From positions 700,113 through 764,112 of the forward strand of contig NZ_CP060791.1 of assembly GCF_018343815.1 (NCBI RefSeq): a stretch of DNA of 64,000 bases, written 5' to 3'. The notes under the pieces are model-generated. The model was not told the origin of the DNA and searched no databases. It was given only the letters and a program-made list of their open reading frames with translations. The first letter of the stretch is position 1. The number at the start of each line of letters is the position of its first letter. Source of the stretch: Chlamydia crocodili (lineage in GTDB: Bacteria; Chlamydiota; Chlamydiia; Chlamydiales; Chlamydiaceae). This document shows positions 60,710-64,000 of the stretch, in pieces. A program made the position numbers and the translations under genes.

Positions 60710-61425
60710 AGATCAGCCTTTTTTTCGAAAGAATCACAGCAAAACTCTTGAGATATCGTTGGTGTATTGGTCAGTGTTGTTAGGGTTCTGCTCATATAAA
60801 ATACTTTATTGAAGTGACTAGTTGTATGATGCAAATCATGTGTGATCATTAGAATTGTACATCGGGAGTTAAGCTCTGTGAGAATCTGTAGGATGCGCTG
60901 TTGATTTTCAGGATCGATATTTGCTGTAGGTTCATCAAGGATGAGTAATTTAGGATGAGATGCCAGGGCTCTAGCGAGTAATACTCTCTGTATTTGTCCT
61001 CCAGATAGGTGGGAAAAGCAGGTGTCTTTATGGTGTAAAAGATCTACGGTCTCCAAAGCCTGCTCTGCGGATTCATGATCGTATTTGGAATATTTCCCAT
61101 GCCAGCGGAGAAAAGAAAGCCTTCCTGATAGAACAACTTCTTTTACAGAAATAGGGAAGGAAAAATCGTAAGAGAAGTGTTGAGGAACCCATCCAATAGT
61201 TAATTCCGATTCTTTTCTACATGTAGAAAATGTTTCTAGAGTTCCTAAAGTAGGTTTTAATAAACCTAACATGAGCATAGCTAAAGTTGTTTTCCCGCCA
61301 CCGTTAGGTCCTATAATACCGACAAAATCTCCTTCATGAATCATGAAAGATACATTATTGATAATCCAAGAGCTTTTTGGTCCATAGCGAAAGGAAAGAT
61401 TCTTAACGAGTATTTGTACTGTCAT
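60706..61425 (-). CDS. Metal ABC transporter ATP-binding protein (ZnuC type)
   Basis: 239-aa ABC ATPase. Walker [13 protein letters not shown]-loop region [12 protein letters not shown], signature [15 protein letters not shown], Walker [13 protein letters not shown] and switch His in MITHDLHH. Energises the permease downstream. Both neighbouring genes overlap it by 4 bases. Confidence 0.93.
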   Translation of the reverse strand: MTVQILVKNLSFRYGPKSSWIINNVSFMIHEGDFVGIIGPNGGGKTTLAMLMLGLLKPTLGTLETFSTCRKESELTIGWVPQHFSYDFSFPISVKEVVLSGRLSFLRWHGKYSKYDHESAEQALETVDLLHHKDTCFSHLSGGQIQRVLLARALASHPKLLILDEPTANIDPENQQRILQILTELNSRCTILMITHDLHHTTSHFNKVFYMSRTLTTLTNTPTISQEFCCDSFEKKADL

Positions 61426-62258
61426 AAATTAGCAAGAGTTGTTGCTATAGTTTTCAGATTATTTATAACATTTTCTTCATAGGGATCTAAGTTTACCGTA
61501 TCCATATGGAAGCGTTCAGCGAGCATAGCACTACTGCGCTTGCCTGCATGACGGAGTAAAATCATAGAGGAAATCCCGTACTCACGAATACTTTGAGCAG
61601 CACGAACAACATCTTTCGGAGAGGGATCAGCATGATTACTTTTTTCCACAACATGTTGGGAAAAATTGTAATCTCTACAGAAATAGCCAAAAGCTCCATG
61701 CGCGACTAAAATATGACGTTGCTTAGCGGAGGCGGTAATTTCTTGAATTTCTATGTCTAGGGTTTCAAGAGTCTTAAGTAATTTTTCTCCATTACTTTGA
61801 TATAATGCAGTGTGTTCTGGGAAATACAAGCATAAGGCCTCTACGATAGTAGCTACTTGTATTTTCAAATTTTTGGGACTTAACCAGGTATGAGTATCAA
61901 AACTATGAAAATGATGAGCGCATCCTGTGTATCCAGGAATTACTTGAACATTTTTATTAAGATCTACTTGAGGGCAAGAAACATTTTTCTCACAAGACTT
62001 TTCGAAGTTTTCTCCCATACGGAACCAAAGTTGCGCACGAAGGAATTTTTCCATATGTCGGGGAGATAACTCGTAGGTATGAGGATCATAGTTGTTAGTA
62101 ACTATAGAGCATACCTCACAAGTGCCCTCTGCTATTTGTTCAACTAGGAACTTATAAGGAACTATACTAACAAGGACATGTTTTTGTTCTGTTTTAGAGT
62201 CTCCGAAAGTTTGTGAGCAACAAAAGAGGAACGAAATAAGGATGAATATTCTACGCAT
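61422..62258 (-). CDS. Metal ABC transporter solute-binding protein (ZnuA/TroA cluster 9)
   Basis: 278-aa secreted metal-binding protein; signal peptide about 1-19 ([19 protein letters not shown]). Ligand regions: [12 protein letters not shown], a His-rich run [16 protein letters not shown] (about residues 114-129), [14 protein letters not shown], and a final Asp in NLDPYEENV. The His-rich loop favours zinc. First gene of the operon; tRNA-Ser lies divergently to its right. This is separate from the well-studied ytg system. Confidence 0.9.
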   Translation of the reverse strand: MRRIFILISFLFCCSQTFGDSKTEQKHVLVSIVPYKFLVEQIAEGTCEVCSIVTNNYDPHTYELSPRHMEKFLRAQLWFRMGENFEKSCEKNVSCPQVDLNKNVQVIPGYTGCAHHFHSFDTHTWLSPKNLKIQVATIVEALCLYFPEHTALYQSNGEKLLKTLETLDIEIQEITASAKQRHILVAHGAFGYFCRDYNFSQHVVEKSNHADPSPKDVVRAAQSIREYGISSMILLRHAGKRSSAMLAERFHMDTVNLDPYEENVINNLKTIATTLANL

Positions 62259-62443
62259 GATCTAAATAGATTGATGAATTCAGCTATTATCCTATTGACC
62301 CGCAATTTTAATAAAGAGTGAATTCAAAATAGCTTTGTAGATTTTTTAAAAATCCTTTGCATTCAGACGAATCTTGATAAAAATGGATGTATTAAGATAT
62401 CTTCAGTTCAAGTTTTTCGAAAGAATATCCTTATTTAGCTAGT

Positions 62444-62530
62444 GGAGAGGTGTCCGAGTGGCTTAAGGAGCACGCTTGGAAAGCGTGTGTGCGTTAACGC
62501 GTACCGAGGGTTCGAATCCCTCTCTCTCCG
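62444..62530 (+). tRNA. tRNA-Ser(GGA)
   Basis: Type II cloverleaf: acceptor GGAGAGG pairs with TCTCTCC (one G-T). The anticodon stem CACGC/GCGTG encloses TTGGAAA, anticodon GGA. A long variable arm (GTGCGTTAACGCGTAC) is present, the T arm is GAGGGTTCGAATCCCTC, and the discriminator is G. Confidence 0.96.
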
Positions 62531-62593
62531 TCAATTTCTAGCAGTCTATTTTTCCTAACCCCATCAATCTGTTAATTGAAAATAAAAGTTGAG

Positions 62594-62637
62594 AAATATC
62601 CTTTTGTATTTTTTATTCTTGTATATCAAGGATATTT
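62594..62637 (+). terminator. Possible hairpin after tRNA-Ser
   Basis: AAATATCC (62594-62601) pairs with GGATATTT (62630-62637), followed by GTTTT. The loop is long (28 bases), so termination is uncertain. Confidence 0.35.
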
Positions 62638-62660
62638 GTTTTAACCTGTCCTGATTTTTT

Positions 62661-62752
62661 AATTCTCTAGAACCTCTAAACGTGTGAATCTTTGCTGTTT
62701 AGACGAAAAAAGTTCTTAGAACCTGCTCGAGTTAATACTTGCGAAGGGAGTT
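62661..62752 (+). promoter_or_regulatory. Candidate TPP (thiamin pyrophosphate) riboswitch, divergent
   Basis: The 3' half matches the THI-box core: GAACCTG, then CGAG-TTAATA-CTTG (P5 stem with loop) and GCGAAGGGA. Pairing can be drawn for all helices in the expected nested order: P1 AATTC (62661-62665) with GAGTT (62748-62752); P2 AGAAC (62669-62673) with GTTCT (62712-62716); P3 TCTAAAC (62675-62681) with GTTTAGA (62697-62703); P4 CCT with AGG. P2 and P5 differ from common sequences but stay paired. The usual CUGAGA is altered (CTGTTTAGA). It ends 91 bases before thiE. Confidence 0.65.
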
Positions 62753-62842
62753 GCGTTCATTTCTGTTCTTAAGGGTTTTCTTTAGGGATATTTTAACCTC
62801 TTCTCTCTTGCGTAAACGTGTGCATATGTAGGGAGGAAACCT

Positions 62843-63481
62843 TTGGAAGAAGACTTTTTCAAACTTATTCTAATCACCAATAGACAGAACATCTCAATAG
62901 AGGAATATCTTGATTTTGTAGCTGTTTGTGTACAATCTGGAGTGACTTCTGTTCAACTTCGTGAGAAGGAACTTTCACATAGGGAGATTTTAAGTTTTGG
63001 AGAAGCGTTAAAGTCGATCCTAGATCCTTTGGAAATTCCTTTAATTATCAGTGATAGCGTATCTGTATGTTTAGATTTGGACGCTTCGGGCGTTCATTTA
63101 GGGCAAACCGACGGAGATGTTATAGAGGCTAGAGAGCTTCTAGGTCCTGATAAGATTATAGGGTGGAATGTAAATACGCTTGATCAGCTTCTCAATGCCA
63201 ATACTTTACCGATTGATTATTTGGGGTTAAGCGCGATGTTTGCAACTCAGAGCAAACCTGATGCTACCAATCTTTGGGGATTTTCTGGTTTAGAGCAGGC
63301 TGTTTCTCTATGCGAACACCCTATAGTTGCTATTGGTGGCATCGATGAAAGTAATGCTGCTGAAGTAGTGGAATCTGGTGCTGCAGGTATTGCTGCCATT
63401 GGAGTATTTCATTCTGCGCAGAATCCAAGTTTAGTAACAAAAACACTAAGAGAAATTGTTGATAGGGGACTTAGATGTTAG
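62843..63481 (+). CDS. thiE: Thiamine-phosphate synthase
   Basis: Joins hydroxymethylpyrimidine diphosphate and hydroxyethylthiazole phosphate to thiamine phosphate; 212 aa. TTG start with GGGAGG 7 bases upstream. Motifs: VQLREKELSHREI, GVHLGQTDGDV, LSAMFATQSKPDA (the FxTxSK phosphate region) and VAIGGID, GAAGIAAIGVF. The stop overlaps the thiM start by 7 bases, so the two are coupled. A TPP riboswitch-like leader precedes it. Synthesis genes for the pyrimidine and thiazole are not seen, so salvage is implied. Confidence 0.95.
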   Translation: MEEDFFKLILITNRQNISIEEYLDFVAVCVQSGVTSVQLREKELSHREILSFGEALKSILDPLEIPLIISDSVSVCLDLDASGVHLGQTDGDVIEARELLGPDKIIGWNVNTLDQLLNANTLPIDYLGLSAMFATQSKPDATNLWGFSGLEQAVSLCEHPIVAIGGIDESNAAEVVESGAAGIAAIGVFHSAQNPSLVTKTLREIVDRGLRC

Positions 63482-64000
63482 AACGAATGAATGAAGCCTT
63501 ACAGCGCTTAAGAAAGGAAAAACCCGTAGTTTTGAATATTACGAATTACGTTTCTATGGATTTTCTTGCGAATTGCTTTCTAGCTATCGGAGCTTCGCCT
63601 ATTATGAGCGTGTCTGATTTAGAGCTGGAAGAGTTAATAGGATTAAGTTCCGTTGTTTATCTTAATATTGGAACTCTAGATCACCTGTTTATCCAAAGAT
63701 CTTACAGAGCGGTAGATATTGCTTTAAGACAAAATAAGCCTGTAATTTTCGATCCTGCAGGTTCAGGAGCTACAAAAATTAGGACGGAAGTTTCTCATCA
63801 TTTACTTACCCACGCTACGATTGTTCGGGGAAATGCTAGTGAAATTCTCTCTTTCGGAGATGTCCCTACAAAAACACGCGGTGTGGACTCTGTGAATACT
63901 ACCCATGATGCTAAAGACATGGCAATTGCTTTAGCTAACGAATGTTTATGTGGTTGTGCTGTTGCTGTTACCGGTGCTGTAGATTTCATCACTGATGGGA
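63475..64000 (+). CDS. thiM: Hydroxyethylthiazole kinase, 3' partial
   Basis: Phosphorylates hydroxyethylthiazole for ThiE. ATG at 63475 (MLERMNEALQRLRKEK) overlaps thiE. Family motifs: VVLNITNYVSMDFLANCFLAIG, SPIMSV, PVIFDPAGSGATKIR and the diagnostic RGNASEILSF, then CAVAVTGAVDFITDG as the window ends. The 3' end lies outside. The frame is open throughout with no break. Confidence 0.94.
   Translation, partial: MLERMNEALQRLRKEKPVVLNITNYVSMDFLANCFLAIGASPIMSVSDLELEELIGLSSVVYLNIGTLDHLFIQRSYRAVDIALRQNKPVIFDPAGSGATKIRTEVSHHLLTHATIVRGNASEILSFGDVPTKTRGVDSVNTTHDAKDMAIALANECLCGCAVAVTGAVDFITDG

Noticed and set aside
1..64000. CRISPR arrays, insertion sequences, prophage or rRNA genes
   Set aside because: No regularly spaced repeats, transposase motifs, integrase or rRNA sequences were seen on reading the window.

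Overview
The window is chromosomal DNA of an obligate intracellular Chlamydia. The lineage is fixed by genes found only in chlamydiae: the cysteine-rich envelope pair omcA/omcB, the 15 kDa cysteine-rich protein crpA, the entry effector Tarp, the late-gene repressor Euo, a stand-alone SWIB protein, a DUF818 (CHLPS) protein, and several proteins with the paired hydrophobic segments of inclusion membrane (Inc) proteins. Tarp lacks the tyrosine-rich repeats of C. trachomatis and has three actin-binding repeats, and a thiE-thiM pair is present. I therefore favour the psittaci/caviae/felis/abortus group. Species is not determined, and C. trachomatis locus names (CTnnn) are from memory.

Layout. 1-7.1 kb: 3' part of an oligopeptide permease (oppC), a DNA-repair methyltransferase, a secreted MORN-like protein, pheT, a LysM membrane protein, yidD and an RMD1/DUF155 protein. 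7.2-16.1 kb: tRNA-Leu(GAG), a secreted repeat protein, recO, an orphan HsdR N-terminal domain, a long ribosome-hibernation factor, tRNA-Arg(TCG), then the CtcC/CtcB two-component pair split by a 1012-residue coiled-coil Inc-like protein, and tRNA-Leu(CAA). 16.1-23.6 kb: a lipoprotein, a HAD phosphatase, truA, ispD, lpxG, a SWIB protein, prfB with a programmed +1 frameshift, an acetyltransferase, a SprT-like protein and yebC. 23.6-32.5 kb: Tarp, murA (Asp in place of the catalytic Cys) and a tight uppS-cdsA-cmk-plsC-argS operon. 33-43.3 kb: an Inc-like protein, fused secDF, recJ, the CHLPS protein and euo. 43.5-52 kb: gltX, a small lipoprotein, omcA, omcB, crpA, tsp, an Inc-like protein and a secreted protein. 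52-57.2 kb: str operon rpsL-rpsG-fusA-rpsJ, then cysJ and ispF. 57.4-64 kb: an Inc-like protein, tRNA-Phe, rplU-rpmA-obgE, a metal ABC transporter, tRNA-Ser(GGA), and thiE-thiM behind a leader that folds like a divergent TPP riboswitch.

The genes combine core information processing (tRNA synthetases, ribosomal proteins, RF2, SecDF), envelope precursor synthesis (UppS, CdsA, PlsC, LpxG, MurA, IspD, IspF), developmental control (Euo, CtcB/CtcC) and host interaction (Tarp, Inc-like proteins, Tsp, the cysteine-rich outer membrane complex). No rRNA operon, insertion sequence, phage or CRISPR array was seen. The least explained features are the thiE leader RNA, the hairpin-rich 642-bp gap before euo, the internal duplication in Euo, and the giant coiled-coil protein inside the two-component locus.
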